In this document: piece by piece, positions 35,512 to 44,990 of the stretch
How the letters are laid out: each line of letters begins with the position of its first letter
Numbering within the stretch: position 1 is the first letter of the stretch
Assembly (NCBI RefSeq): GCF_002135335.1
Contig: NZ_NEGC01000001.1
Span: forward strand, 1 to 64,000
Length of the DNA stretch: 64,000 bases
DNA from: Acinetobacter sp. ANC 4470
Lineage (GTDB): Bacteria; Pseudomonadota; Gammaproteobacteria; Pseudomonadales; Moraxellaceae
Reading direction: 5' to 3'
Made by a program: the position numbers and the translations under genes
Notes under the pieces: model-generated
Databases searched by the model: none
Told to the model about the DNA's origin: nothing
The model's input: only the letters and a program-made list of their open reading frames with translations

Positions 35512-37587
35512 ATGAAACGCATACAAGCGCGTTGGAAATTAAGTGCATTAAGTTGTGCATTATTCACATTTATGTCCCCAACATGGGCTGCTGATCGTAT
35601 TACAGAGACAACAACAGACAGCGTGCCCACTCAAACCCCTCCAGTACAAACATTGGCAACGTTAAAATTTGCAGCCACACCCAATACAGCGAAAGATCCC
35701 GACATCAGTGCAGTGGCGAAAACCATTGTCACACGTGAGGAAATGCTGCAATTTGGTGATCAATCAGTCAATGATGCTTTACGTCGCGCCGCGGGTTTTC
35801 AAATACCAACACCCGGACAAGGTCCACGAGGTGGCGGTGGTGCCTCAGGTATGCGTTTTCGTGGTGGCGGTGCACCGGTATTTTTAATTAATGGTGAAGC
35901 GGTTCAAGGTGGTCCACGTGGTGGAATGTCTATTATTGATAGCTTAACCCCCGACATGATTGAACGAATTGAAATTACCAAACAACCGAGCGTGGCTCAA
36001 GCCTCTGTAGCATCTTCTGCAGTGATTAATATTATTTTAAAACAACCCTTAGATAATACTCGTTTAAGCGCTAATGCCCGTGTCGGATATGGTTTAGCAA
36101 AATCAGATCAAAAAGAAGAAGAACGTAAAAATTTTAGCGTTCAACTCGATGGTCGTGATAGTCCATGGTTATATAGTCTTTCTGCCAATCAAATGTGGAA
36201 TGACACCACCTCTGTCACCCAGACCCAAACCAGCACCCAAGCACGGGAACAAAAACGAATTACGGAACGTAAGTCGCAAATGTTGTCACCACGCCTTGAA
36301 TATGAATTAGATGATCAACAAAAATTGGTTGCTGAATTATTCTATCGTAACAATGAAAGTGATGGTGTCCGTGGCGACCAAGTTCAAAATGATAAAAATG
36401 ACAGTACTCGTTTAAACACGCGTTATGAGCGTAAAGACCAAGGTAATTCAGATAAGATCCGTCTTTCGGTCGAACAACAGAATGAAACTGAATCGACCCA
36501 ATCGTCCCTATTGAACACATATACAAATGAACGCATCAATGAATACGGGATTGGCTATGATGGTGTTCGCAAGTTCAATGAAACTCGTCAACTGAAATTT
36601 GGTCTAGATACGCATGCTAATGAACTCGACAGCAATGTGAGTCAAAGTTTAGATGAACAACTCTACGCGCTCTATGCTGAAGGCAGTTGGAAGTTTACAG
36701 ACCGACAAACTGTGACTTTAGGTGCTCGTCAAGAATGGATTGAGCGTTCAGGTTTAGTTGAATATAGCGACGGTCACTTAAGCCCTGTCTTGGCGCACCG
36801 TTTTGACTTTAATGATACGTGGTCGTTACAAACCAATATTAGCCAAGCCTTCCGCAGCCCTAAAACAGATCGTTTACTGCCCACCGTTTCGGTTTCTACC
36901 GATAGCGATGCGGGTAGCCTCAACAACCCCGATCGTGGCGGTAATCCTAATTTACGTCCTGAAAAAATTACCGCATTTGAGTCCACTTTGGGCTATAACC
37001 TGCCATCAGGTGGTATCAATATCACGGCATATCAACGTGAAATTGAGGATTACATTGAAAAAGTTATTCGTCAGGAAGGTTCACGTTTTGTAGAGCGCCC
37101 ACAAAACCAAGATAATGCAACCACGTATGGGGTTGAAATTTCGGGTCGCTACGCCTTAAAACAAACCAAACAGGGACATTCATTGATGTTAAATGGACAA
37201 CTCTCTACGGTACGCGCCAAAGTTGAAGATGAAAACCATCAACAACGTCTCGTCAGTGATGTTGCGCCCTATACTGCAAGTACAGGCTTATCTTATAACT
37301 ATCAGCCTTGGCGTCTTGCAACTAGCATCAATCTAAACTATGTGCCTGAATTTACCCGTGCTTTAGATAATCAACCCTATGATCGTACCAGCAATGAGCG
37401 AGTGAATATGGATATCAGCATCACCAAACGCTTTACCGATGGTTGGGCGACCACGCTCCACACACGGAATATATTAAGTACAGATTATAAAGAGCGCTTA
37501 ACCTATCAAACTGATGGCAGTCTGTATGAGTCACGAATCAATCAAGCGATTCCAAGTGTTTTAATCAGTCTAGAAAAGAAATTCTAA
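35512..37587 (+). CDS. TonB-dependent outer-membrane receptor
   Basis: 691 residues from the ATG at 35512 (the frame extends to a TTG at 35398). Signal peptide MKRIQARWKLSALSCALFTF, cleaved near TWAA. The plug domain (VNDALRRAAGFQIPTPGQGP ... MIERIEITKQPSVAQ) contains an unusual Gly/Arg-rich stretch (GPRGGGGASGMRFRGGGAP). The 22-strand barrel ends in the terminal Phe (LISLEKKF). It probably imports a ferric siderophore or another scarce nutrient. No clear Fur box was found; AAATGA-T-TCATTT at 35386-35398 is the only palindrome upstream. Confidence 0.9.
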   Translation: MKRIQARWKLSALSCALFTFMSPTWAADRITETTTDSVPTQTPPVQTLATLKFAATPNTAKDPDISAVAKTIVTREEMLQFGDQSVNDALRRAAGFQIPTPGQGPRGGGGASGMRFRGGGAPVFLINGEAVQGGPRGGMSIIDSLTPDMIERIEITKQPSVAQASVASSAVINIILKQPLDNTRLSANARVGYGLAKSDQKEEERKNFSVQLDGRDSPWLYSLSANQMWNDTTSVTQTQTSTQAREQKRITERKSQMLSPRLEYELDDQQKLVAELFYRNNESDGVRGDQVQNDKNDSTRLNTRYERKDQGNSDKIRLSVEQQNETESTQSSLLNTYTNERINEYGIGYDGVRKFNETRQLKFGLDTHANELDSNVSQSLDEQLYALYAEGSWKFTDRQTVTLGARQEWIERSGLVEYSDGHLSPVLAHRFDFNDTWSLQTNISQAFRSPKTDRLLPTVSVSTDSDAGSLNNPDRGGNPNLRPEKITAFESTLGYNLPSGGINITAYQREIEDYIEKVIRQEGSRFVERPQNQDNATTYGVEISGRYALKQTKQGHSLMLNGQLSTVRAKVEDENHQQRLVSDVAPYTASTGLSYNYQPWRLATSINLNYVPEFTRALDNQPYDRTSNERVNMDISITKRFTDGWATTLHTRNILSTDYKERLTYQTDGSLYESRINQAIPSVLISLEKKF

Positions 37588-37592
37588 ACATC

Positions 37593-37620
37593 AAAACCGG
37601 TGTGAATGCACCGGTTTTTT
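37593..37620 (+). terminator. Intrinsic terminator of the TonB receptor gene
   Basis: AAAACCGGTG / CACCGGTTTT with a 6-base loop and T-run. Confidence 0.9.
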
Positions 37621-37831
37621 CTCATTAATACATGTGTATTTTTAATGCTGTTTTAAGAAGAATGGATGGTGAGATTTAATTTAAAAAACCTCAAATGAAT
37701 AGGCTTCATTTTACTAAAAATAAATTGATACTTGTGTATTGGATAGAATATTTATTTAACTTAAAACATGGCTGATTAATGCAAGAAACTGATGACTTCA
37801 TCTGAGATAAAATATGTATTTATTATTTCAT

Positions 37832-38101
37832 TTACAATTTTTTAAGTAAGCTTGCAATACGTAAGGTATGTTGCTTATTGCCTTTTTGTTCCATGACTTT
37901 ATGTTCTACCCACCATAAATATTCAAAAATTTCAGACTCACTTGAATGATCACGAATCATTTTAAAAATTCTTGGCAAATAATCTTCATACTCATCTCGC
38001 ATTGAAGGATTGCGGCTAATGCCTAAAGGATCCCATTCATTGAGTAAAACTTTATGTATTCCATGCAATAATATTGCATCTTTATTATGTGCAACTTTCA
38101 T
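37832..38101 (-). CDS. Small hypothetical protein, DUF1871-like
   Basis: 89 residues (MKVAHNKDAILLHGIHKVLL, then NEWDPLGISRNPSMRDEYEDYLPRI). The NEWDPxG...DEYxxYxPxI pattern resembles small proteins often seen as orphan immunity or DUF1871 members. The product is acidic in the middle with no signal or membrane segment. It lies downstream of a frameshifted ORF on the same strand, and the pair could be remnants of a toxin-immunity island. Function is unknown. Confidence 0.55.
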   Translation of the reverse strand: MKVAHNKDAILLHGIHKVLLNEWDPLGISRNPSMRDEYEDYLPRIFKMIRDHSSESEIFEYLWWVEHKVMEQKGNKQHTLRIASLLKKL

Positions 38102-38194
38102 ACAACCCCTGACCAATTTAATATAAAAACCATATATATGGGATATTATTTATACTATAAATTATGCTTGATCCATTTAAAATATGTACCTATA

Positions 38195-38427
38195 TTACAT
38201 CTTCAAATTTTCTATTATCTCTAAAGCAATGATTTTTAAATCATCAATCCCTCTAAAAAATCTATTTTTATAAAATATAATTCTAGTCCCTCGTTTTTTA
38301 ATCGTTCATTTTGATCAAAATTGAGTTGGTATAAGGATAACATAAAAATAAAGTGAGCTTTTAAAACAGTAATAATAAATTGATTCTTTTCTATTCTGCA
38401 CTCGAAGCATGAGGTGTTTGTTTTCAT
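38195..38427 (-). pseudogene. Frameshifted small gene, possible immunity-type remnant
   Basis: One frame (38236-38427) encodes ...NQFIITVLKAHFIFMLSLYQ...GLELYFIKIDF and stops soon after a six-T run. The next frame continues with a protein-like end, FFRGIDDLKIIALEIIENLK plus M, ending at 38195. Joining the frames at the T-run (GATTTTTTAGAGG) gives a coherent C-terminus. The N-terminal part has no good RBS and looks truncated. Family unknown. Confidence 0.4.
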
Positions 38428-38671
38428 TCACTTGGCATATTGATCACACTTAAAATCAATGAAAACTATCCTGATAAATAGCAACATTCATTTACAACAT
38501 CAGGTTTATAAATGTGTATTTATTCACGGACTTATCATTTAAAAACATATTTAAAATCAATCTTTATTAATGGTAGGTGTTTGGTAGGTAGGATTATTTG
38601 ACTGTTCATTTGATACTCAATTTACGGTGAGGGTCACCGATAACATAATGAATGGTAGAAGGAATCGCACC
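38428..38671. other. Upstream region of the alcohol dehydrogenase gene
   Basis: AT-rich, with no ORF. The notable feature is the direct repeat at 38572-38588, listed separately. AGAAGGAAT gives the RBS for the ATG at 38672. Confidence 0.5.
38572..38588 (+). promoter_or_regulatory. Direct repeat GGTAGG-N5-GGTAGG upstream of the alcohol dehydrogenase
   Basis: GGTAGG at 38572-38577 and 38583-38588, an 11-bp period (one helical turn); the matching bases extend one T to each side of both copies. A closely similar repeat, GGTTGG-N5-GGTTGG, lies on the opposite strand upstream of the aldehyde dehydrogenase (42306-42322). It is a candidate operator. Confidence 0.5.
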
Positions 38672-39886
38672 ATGGCTTTTAAAAATATTGCAGATCAAAC
38701 CAACGGTTTTTATATTCCTTGTGTTTCTCTTTTTGGTCCAGGTTGTGCCAAAGAAATTGGTGCTAAAGCACAGAATTTAGGTGCAAAAAAAGCGCTCATT
38801 GTTACAGATGCAGGGCTTTTAAAATTTGGGGTTGCTGACACCATTGCTGCCTACTTAAAAGAAGCTGGCGTTGATTGCCACATTTTCTCAGGTGCAGAAC
38901 CTAACCCAACCGATATTAATGTACACAATGGTGTTCAAGCCTATAACGACAATGGTTGTGACTTTATTGTGTCTTTAGGTGGCGGTTCATCACATGACTG
39001 TGCAAAAGGTGTTGGTTTGGTTACTGCTGGTGGCGGTCATATTCGTGACTATGAAGGCATTGATAAAAGTACCGTTGCAATGACACCGCTCATTGCCATC
39101 AATACTACGGCGGGTACAGCATCTGAAATGACACGTTTCTGTATTATCACCAATACTGACACCCATGTAAAAATGGCGATAGTCGATTGGCGTTGTACTC
39201 CACTCATTGCTATTGATGATCCTAAGCTTATGGTCGCAAAACCAGCAGCACTGACAGCAGCAACAGGTATGGATGCACTGACTCATGCCGTTGAAGCCTA
39301 TGTATCAACTGCTGCAACACCAATTACTGATGCTTGTGCAGAAAAAGCCATTACCATGATTAGCGAATGGCTCAGCCCTGCTGTAGCCAACGGTGAAAAC
39401 CTTGAAGCACGTGATGCAATGAGCTATGCGCAATACCTGGCTGGAATGGCATTCAACAATGCATCTTTAGGTTATGTACATGCCATGGCACACCAATTAG
39501 GTGGTTTCTACAATCTGCCTCACGGCGTATGTAATGCCATTTTACTTCCGCATGTATGTGAATTTAACCTCATTGCTTGTCCTGATCGTTATGCCAAAAT
39601 TGCACAACTAATGGGTGTAAACACGAAAGGATTGACCGTAACAGAAGCAGCTTATGCAGCAATTGATGCCATTCGTGAATTATCAGCATCGATTGGTATT
39701 CCTTCAAGTTTGTCGGAACTAGGCGTAAAAGAGCAAGACCTTGGTGTTATGTCTGAAAATGCACAAAAAGATGCCTGCATGCTAACCAACCCACGTAAAG
39801 CAACGCATGCTCAAGTGGTGAATATTTTTAAAGCAGCATTAAAGGCAAACGCTCAAGTGGTAGATATTTTTAAAGCTGCGGTGTAA
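38672..39886 (+). CDS. Iron-containing alcohol dehydrogenase (group III)
   Basis: 404 residues, oxidising a primary alcohol such as ethanol to the aldehyde with NAD. The cofactor motif is SLGGGSSHDCAKG. Metal-ligand region: GMDALTHAVEAYVST, GYVHAMAHQLGGFYNLPHGVCNAI. It is close to YiaY/AdhB (about 383 residues) but about 20 longer. The last 25 residues contain a 14-codon tandem duplication (AQVVNIFKAALKAN then AQVVDIFKAAV). The ATG at 38672 is chosen over upstream GTG/ATG codons because of AAGGA. Terminator follows. Confidence 0.92.
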   Translation: MAFKNIADQTNGFYIPCVSLFGPGCAKEIGAKAQNLGAKKALIVTDAGLLKFGVADTIAAYLKEAGVDCHIFSGAEPNPTDINVHNGVQAYNDNGCDFIVSLGGGSSHDCAKGVGLVTAGGGHIRDYEGIDKSTVAMTPLIAINTTAGTASEMTRFCIITNTDTHVKMAIVDWRCTPLIAIDDPKLMVAKPAALTAATGMDALTHAVEAYVSTAATPITDACAEKAITMISEWLSPAVANGENLEARDAMSYAQYLAGMAFNNASLGYVHAMAHQLGGFYNLPHGVCNAILLPHVCEFNLIACPDRYAKIAQLMGVNTKGLTVTEAAYAAIDAIRELSASIGIPSSLSELGVKEQDLGVMSENAQKDACMLTNPRKATHAQVVNIFKAALKANAQVVDIFKAAV

Positions 39887-39918
39887 GTTTTCTCTCATTG
39901 CTTGAGTTACACATTTAA

Positions 39919-39961
39919 CAACCTATATTCCCTCTTTGCTCAAGCCTAAGAATATAGGTTG
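39919..39961 (+). terminator. Intrinsic terminator of the alcohol dehydrogenase gene
   Basis: CAACCTATATTC / GAATATAGGTTG, a perfect 12-bp stem with a 19-base loop, followed by five T. Confidence 0.8.
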
Positions 39962-40031
39962 TTTTTCATCTTATTTTCATTTGACAAATTAAGACTCATC
40001 ATGAAGGATAATAGAAAATTGATAATTCAAA

Positions 40032-41012
40032 ATGAGCAGAATAATGACAAAACAAATTACCGAACCACTTTATCAACTTGATGTACTGGGTTCAGGTTAT
40101 GAACAAGCCACCTTAAATTTCCCTGACGATTATGAAGGACAAATCACCGCAACCTTAGTCCGAAAAAAAGCAGAACAATCTACATCAAAAGCCGTTTTAT
40201 ATATTCATGGTTTTATCGATTATTTTTTTCAAACCGAAATGGCAGAACAATTTAACCAACACGATTTCGACTTTTACGCACTCGACTTACGTAAATACGG
40301 TCGCTCTCATCTGCCCCATCAAAAATATTATAACGTGCGTGACATTGCTGAATATAATGCCGAAATCACGCAAGCACTAGATATCATTGCTGAGGAAGGA
40401 CACAATGCCGTACTGCTATGTGGGCATTCTACTGGTGGATTAACCACAACCTTATATGCAGCACATCACCCTGATCATCCATTAATTAAAGCACTTTGGG
40501 TGAATAGTCCCTTTTACGACTTCAATATGCATCCGATCAAGAAAAAATTAGGCATTCCAAATTTAAGTCGTGTGGGTAAAATTTGCCCCGATTTAAAATT
40601 TCCAAGTGAACTGAATAAATGGTATGTGGCAAGTTTGCACAAAAGTATGCATGGCGAATGGGACTTTAATCTGGAATGGAAGCAGCCGACTTATCCAATG
40701 GTTCGACTTAGTTTTGTACGGACAATTTTTGAAGCACAAAAGGAAATTCATCAGGGTGTAAAACTGAATATCCCTGCTTTGGTGATGCATTCACATCAAA
40801 CCAAAAACCCGAAAAAATGGCATAAAGATGCACAAACTAGCGATGTGATTTTAAATGTAAAACACATTGAAAAATATGCCAAAAAAATTAAAGGTGATGT
40901 TACTGTCAGCAAAATACACAATGGCTTACATGACTTGGTTTTATCTGAAAAATCTGTACGTGAAAATGTTTATCAACAACTGTTTGCATGGCTAAAACAA
41001 AAAGGCCTATAA
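40032..41012 (+). CDS. Alpha/beta hydrolase (serine aminopeptidase/lysophospholipase-like)
   Basis: 326 residues. The oxyanion-hole HG is in LYIHGFIDYFF, the nucleophile elbow is LLCGHSTGG (Ser in GHSTG), and the likely catalytic His is in HNGLHDLVLS. No signal peptide, so it is cytoplasmic. The substrate is unknown. It lies between the alcohol and aldehyde dehydrogenases, so a role in the same catabolic setting (for example ester cleavage giving alcohol) is possible but unproven. It is convergent with the GAF regulator. Confidence 0.8.
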   Translation: MSRIMTKQITEPLYQLDVLGSGYEQATLNFPDDYEGQITATLVRKKAEQSTSKAVLYIHGFIDYFFQTEMAEQFNQHDFDFYALDLRKYGRSHLPHQKYYNVRDIAEYNAEITQALDIIAEEGHNAVLLCGHSTGGLTTTLYAAHHPDHPLIKALWVNSPFYDFNMHPIKKKLGIPNLSRVGKICPDLKFPSELNKWYVASLHKSMHGEWDFNLEWKQPTYPMVRLSFVRTIFEAQKEIHQGVKLNIPALVMHSHQTKNPKKWHKDAQTSDVILNVKHIEKYAKKIKGDVTVSKIHNGLHDLVLSEKSVRENVYQQLFAWLKQKGL

Positions 41013-41034
41013 ATTAAATTTGTCCTTTTAAGGG

Positions 41035-42213
41035 TTAATTATCTTTATATTTCAGTAAGGTTTGATGCACAGGATGCGTTTTTGGCATAAGTTCAATTAA
41101 ACGCTCCACCGCATCAATCGCTTCTGGGAAACGAGCAACATGTTTAAGCAGCACATCGGTTTCATTGGCTTTAAAAATAGCATCACTTAAACGTGACTCT
41201 AAACAATCACGCCATGCACACAAAAAAGGACTTTCCGTTTTTGCCAAGAACACGCCTGTACACAGTTTTAAAGCAGAATCGATATAGCCTGCATCTAATG
41301 ATTGTTCCGTAAGTAAAAAATCAGCTTCTACGTGAGCCAGTAAACGATAAGGTCTAGACCCCAGCATGCCGCCTAAAATATCGCGTAATTGTGACATTTC
41401 CGCCTTTAAAGTGCCCATACTGACTTTTCTTTCACCATACAAAGCCTGATGCAGTGTATCTAAACTTAGACCTTGAGGGCATAGCGCTAAAATCGTTAAA
41501 ATTTCAATTTGACGCGGTGTTAACACCAAAACTTTACCATTAAACAATATTTGTGGCACAGCAAAAGCGCGAATAAACAATTGTTGTTTTTGATGTTCTA
41601 GTAAAGCCGATTGAATAATCGCTGCACAGCGTTCAGCAGCAAGTAAGCCCAAACTATTATGCTTTTGCCATAGCGTTGATAAATCAATCACGCCTAAAAC
41701 TTGTTTCGAATAGGGATCAATAATCGGGGCGGCATAACAGACCCAATCATGAATGGAGGACATAAAATGTTCATTGGAAAATACACAGCTAGATTGCTGG
41801 GTTTTTAACGACAAAGCCAAAGCATTGGTGCCCACCAACTCTTCTCGCCATTGTCCTCCTTCAATAAAATGCACACTCTCTGCTGCACTTTGCATTTGTG
41901 GGCTTGAAGCCGTCCAAATAATGGTACTGCCAATATCCCCAACTGCCAGTACCATTGAGGACTGCTCAGCAATATGCTTTAAATCTTGGGCACAATGGCG
42001 CAGTGCATGTTCCAAAGCAGTAGGATAACTTTCTTTTTGTAAATGGATTAATGGTGCGGCGGAACGATCCTTTGGAATTTCGGCAGAGGTTGAACGTTGC
42101 CAAGAACTGACAATACTTTCTCCTAACTGTTCGGCATGCAATGGAGACAGGCTGTTACTTTGTCTAAACTGATCAATTTCCTGTCTTTTTTGCATTAAAT
42201 TCTGTTTTGTCAT
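41035..42213 (-). CDS. GAF-domain transcriptional regulator with C-terminal winged-helix region
   Basis: 392 residues. The N-terminal half resembles the sensor part of AcoR-type activators (SIVSSWQRS, IEGGQWREELVGTNALALSL, CYAAPIIDPYSKQVLGVIDLS), a GAF domain. No sigma-54 AAA+ domain follows. Instead VLTPRQIEILTILALCPQGL...KVSMGTLKAEMSQLRDILGG looks like a winged-helix DNA-binding domain, with a helical tail. It is divergent from the aldehyde dehydrogenase, which it probably controls along with the alcohol dehydrogenase. The second of two ATGs is chosen after AAGGA. Confidence 0.8.
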   Translation of the reverse strand: MTKQNLMQKRQEIDQFRQSNSLSPLHAEQLGESIVSSWQRSTSAEIPKDRSAAPLIHLQKESYPTALEHALRHCAQDLKHIAEQSSMVLAVGDIGSTIIWTASSPQMQSAAESVHFIEGGQWREELVGTNALALSLKTQQSSCVFSNEHFMSSIHDWVCYAAPIIDPYSKQVLGVIDLSTLWQKHNSLGLLAAERCAAIIQSALLEHQKQQLFIRAFAVPQILFNGKVLVLTPRQIEILTILALCPQGLSLDTLHQALYGERKVSMGTLKAEMSQLRDILGGMLGSRPYRLLAHVEADFLLTEQSLDAGYIDSALKLCTGVFLAKTESPFLCAWRDCLESRLSDAIFKANETDVLLKHVARFPEAIDAVERLIELMPKTHPVHQTLLKYKDN

Positions 42214-42305
42214 CATTCCTTATTCTCTCAACAATTCATGATTTACATCCACTGTAATAGCTATTCTTTTATGATTGCTAAGAAAGATTGTAAACCTTCT
42301 TGTCT

Positions 42306-42322
42306 CCAACCTTTTTCCAACC
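42306..42322 (-). promoter_or_regulatory. Direct repeat GGTTGG-N5-GGTTGG between the regulator and aldehyde dehydrogenase genes
   Basis: The plus strand reads CCAACC-TTTTT-CCAACC with an 11-bp period, about 100 bp upstream of the aldehyde dehydrogenase ATG and within the 206-bp divergent promoter region. It has the same layout as the repeat at 38572-38588. Confidence 0.5.
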
Positions 42323-42419
42323 TTGTACAGAGTATGCTAATCAAATAATGTGCAAAAGTACCTTATACCAAAGCTGTAGATGCAGCTTTAAACACTAAAA
42401 TAAGCAAAGGAAGATACAT

Positions 42420-43931
42420 ATGCGTTACGTCGATCCTAATCAATCTGGTTCAAAAGTTCAATTTAAAACCCAATATGAAAACTTCATTGGCGGCCAATGG
42501 GTAGCACCAGTAAAAGGTGAATACTTTGACAATATCTCTCCTGTTGACGGTAAAGTATTTACCAAAATTCCACGCTCAAGTGTTGAAGATATTGAACTTG
42601 CACTAGATGCTGCACATAACGCCAAAGCACAATGGAACAAATCTTCTGCTACAACGCGTTCCAATATACTGTTAAAAATTGCAGATCGTTTAGAAGCCAA
42701 TTTAGAACTTTTAGCTGTGGCTGAAACTTGGGACAATGGTAAACCTGTACGTGAAACCTTAGCTGCTGACATTCCTTTAGCTATTGACCATTTCCGCTAC
42801 TTTGCAGGCTGTATCCGTGCACAAGAAGGCGGTATTTCAGAAATTGATGAAGATACTATTGCTTACCATTTCCACGAGCCTTTAGGTGTCGTCGGGCAAA
42901 TTATTCCGTGGAACTTCCCTATTTTAATGGCGACTTGGAAACTTGCGCCAGCATTGGCTGCAGGCAACTGTGTTGTTTTAAAACCTGCTGAACAAACACC
43001 TGCCAGTATTCTTGTTCTGGTCGAACTCATTCAAGATTTACTCCCTGCTGGCGTATTAAATATCGTGAATGGTTACGGTGTTGAAGTGGGTCGTCCACTG
43101 GCAACCAATCCACGTATTGCCAAAATTGCATTTACCGGCTCAACCGCAGTTGGTCAGCAAATTATGCAATATGCGACTGAAAACATCATTCCTGTAACGC
43201 TTGAATTGGGTGGTAAATCTCCAAATATCTTCTTTGAAGATATTATGGATAAAGATGACGAATTCCTAGATAAAGCACTCGAAGGTTTTTCAATGTTCGC
43301 CTTAAACCAAGGTGAAGTTTGTACTTGCCCTTCACGTGCACTGGTTCAAGAAAGCATTGCCGATAAATTCCTTGAAATGGCGGTTGAACGGGTAAAACGC
43401 ATTAAAACTGGACATCCACTGGATACCGATACCATGATTGGTGCTCAGGCTTCTCAAGAGCAACAAGAGAAAATTTTAGGTTGTATCGCAACAGGTCGTG
43501 CTGAAGGCGCTCAAGTACTTACAGGTGGTGGTGACCGTCAGGAAGTAGGTCAAGGTTTCTATATTGAACCGACCATCTTTAAAGGCGATAACAGCATGAA
43601 AATCTTCCAAGAAGAAATTTTTGGTCCTGTACTTTCAGTGGCAACCTTCAAAGATTATGATGAAGCGATTAAAATTGCCAATGACACCATTTATGGTTTA
43701 GGTGCAGGTGTTTGGTCACGTTCTACACATACTGCTTACCGTGCTGGTCGTGCAATTCAAGCTGGTCGCGTATGGACTAACTGCTACCATATTTACCCTG
43801 CTCATGCCGCATTTGGTGGTTATAAAAAATCTGGGATTGGTCGTGAAAACCACAAAATGATGCTCGATCATTACCAACAAACCAAGAACTTACTGGTGAG
43901 TTATTCAACTAAGGCAATGGGTTTCTTTTAA
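42420..43931 (+). CDS. NAD-dependent aldehyde dehydrogenase (ExaC/AldB type, acetaldehyde)
   Basis: 503 residues. The cofactor fold contains [20 protein letters not shown] and [11 protein letters not shown]. The catalytic Glu is in [12 protein letters not shown] and the catalytic Cys in [16 protein letters not shown], the GEVCTCPSR form typical of the ExaC/AcoD group. The C-terminus ([20 protein letters not shown]) is typical too. It probably oxidises acetaldehyde to acetate downstream of the alcohol dehydrogenase. RBS AAAGGAAG. Strong terminator follows. Confidence 0.93.
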   Translation: MRYVDPNQSGSKVQFKTQYENFIGGQWVAPVKGEYFDNISPVDGKVFTKIPRSSVEDIELALDAAHNAKAQWNKSSATTRSNILLKIADRLEANLELLAVAETWDNGKPVRETLAADIPLAIDHFRYFAGCIRAQEGGISEIDEDTIAYHFHEPLGVVGQIIPWNFPILMATWKLAPALAAGNCVVLKPAEQTPASILVLVELIQDLLPAGVLNIVNGYGVEVGRPLATNPRIAKIAFTGSTAVGQQIMQYATENIIPVTLELGGKSPNIFFEDIMDKDDEFLDKALEGFSMFALNQGEVCTCPSRALVQESIADKFLEMAVERVKRIKTGHPLDTDTMIGAQASQEQQEKILGCIATGRAEGAQVLTGGGDRQEVGQGFYIEPTIFKGDNSMKIFQEEIFGPVLSVATFKDYDEAIKIANDTIYGLGAGVWSRSTHTAYRAGRAIQAGRVWTNCYHIYPAHAAFGGYKKSGIGRENHKMMLDHYQQTKNLLVSYSTKAMGFF

Positions 43932-43951
43932 AATCATATTGATCAAGTGCC

Positions 43952-43978
43952 AAAAAGCGGACTTCGGTTCGCTTTTTT
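43952..43978 (+). terminator. Intrinsic terminator with UUCG tetraloop
   Basis: AAAAAGCGGAC-TTCG-GTTCGCTTTTT: an 11-bp stem closed by the very stable C(UUCG)G tetraloop, followed by T. Confidence 0.9.
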
Positions 43979-44210
43979 CATTTTATGACTCATCCTAAAA
44001 AGGAGGAATTTTAGCGAATGAAAGATGATCATTTAATTTTAAAAATTGGTCTTATTTTCTCTCTCCCTAACCCACCCTAGACAGAATGAACTGCTATTTT
44101 TCAGCTCAAATCTGAAACTGCAAAATATTCATCAAACTATTTACATTAAAATCTTCATTTTTCTTTTCATTCAAGTTAGATTTCTATTATTCCCAATTTT
44201 TTGAAAAATT

Positions 44211-44930
44211 ATGACAACAACATCTCCAGACTTTCCAGACACCATTTATGCCATTCAACATCTTGTCTTTGAAGATTTAGGTGCACTTGAAGATGTCTTT
44301 TATCAATTAGGCTATCGGGTACGTTATTTTGAAGCGGGTGTAGATGACTTAACAAAAGCATTTCAGCATAAGGGCTTAACCATTATTTTAGGCGGGCCAA
44401 TCGGTGTTTATGAGTCAGATGACTACCCTTTCCTGCAAAAAGAAATAGACTTACTTAAAGATCGTTTGAAGCAAAATTTACCCACGATCGGGATTTGTTT
44501 AGGTGCTCAACTGATTGCACATGCCTTGGGTGCTAAGGTTTATGCAGGACATCAAAAGGAAATTGGTTGGAGTACGCTCAAGATCTCTAATCTTGAAAAC
44601 AATCTACTTTCAACATTAAGAGATACCCCAGTCCTACATTGGCACGGTGATACCTTTGATTTACCTGAAAATGCAACTTTATTAGCCAGTTCCGATCTGT
44701 ATCCCAATCAGGCATTTTCTATTGGTAAAAATATTCTCGCATTACAATTTCATCTAGAAGTTGCAGCGGAAAGCTTGGAAAAATGGTTGATTGGTCATAC
44801 CTGTGAATTACGACATGCCAATATCGACATTACAGCGCTTCGAGCAGATAACCAGCAGTATGCCTCTGCGTTAGAACACGTTTCAGCTAAAATCATTCAA
44901 CAGTATTTAATGCAAATTTTAGCAAAATAA
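44211..44930 (+). CDS. Class I glutamine amidotransferase (GMP synthase-like)
   Basis: 239 residues. The nucleophile Cys is in TIGICLGAQLIAHALGA, and the His and Glu are in ALQFHLEVAAE, which complete the GATase triad. ILGGPIGVYESDDYPFL is also typical. It is a stand-alone glutaminase-domain protein with no synthetase partner, probably a gamma-glutamyl hydrolase or transferase of unknown substrate. The upstream 279 bp contain the preceding terminator and little else. Confidence 0.85.
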   Translation: MTTTSPDFPDTIYAIQHLVFEDLGALEDVFYQLGYRVRYFEAGVDDLTKAFQHKGLTIILGGPIGVYESDDYPFLQKEIDLLKDRLKQNLPTIGICLGAQLIAHALGAKVYAGHQKEIGWSTLKISNLENNLLSTLRDTPVLHWHGDTFDLPENATLLASSDLYPNQAFSIGKNILALQFHLEVAAESLEKWLIGHTCELRHANIDITALRADNQQYASALEHVSAKIIQQYLMQILAK

Positions 44931-44990
44931 ACTGTACAATTACCGTATTCATCTTTATAAAAGTGTCATCTACCACAATAAGACCAAACG

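Noticed and set aside
44018..44080. 20-residue ORF after AGGAGG in the gap before the amidotransferase gene
   Set aside because: The spacing to the ATG is 11 bases and the peptide (MKDDHLILKIGLIFSLPNPP) has low complexity and no partner; it is not distinguishable from chance.
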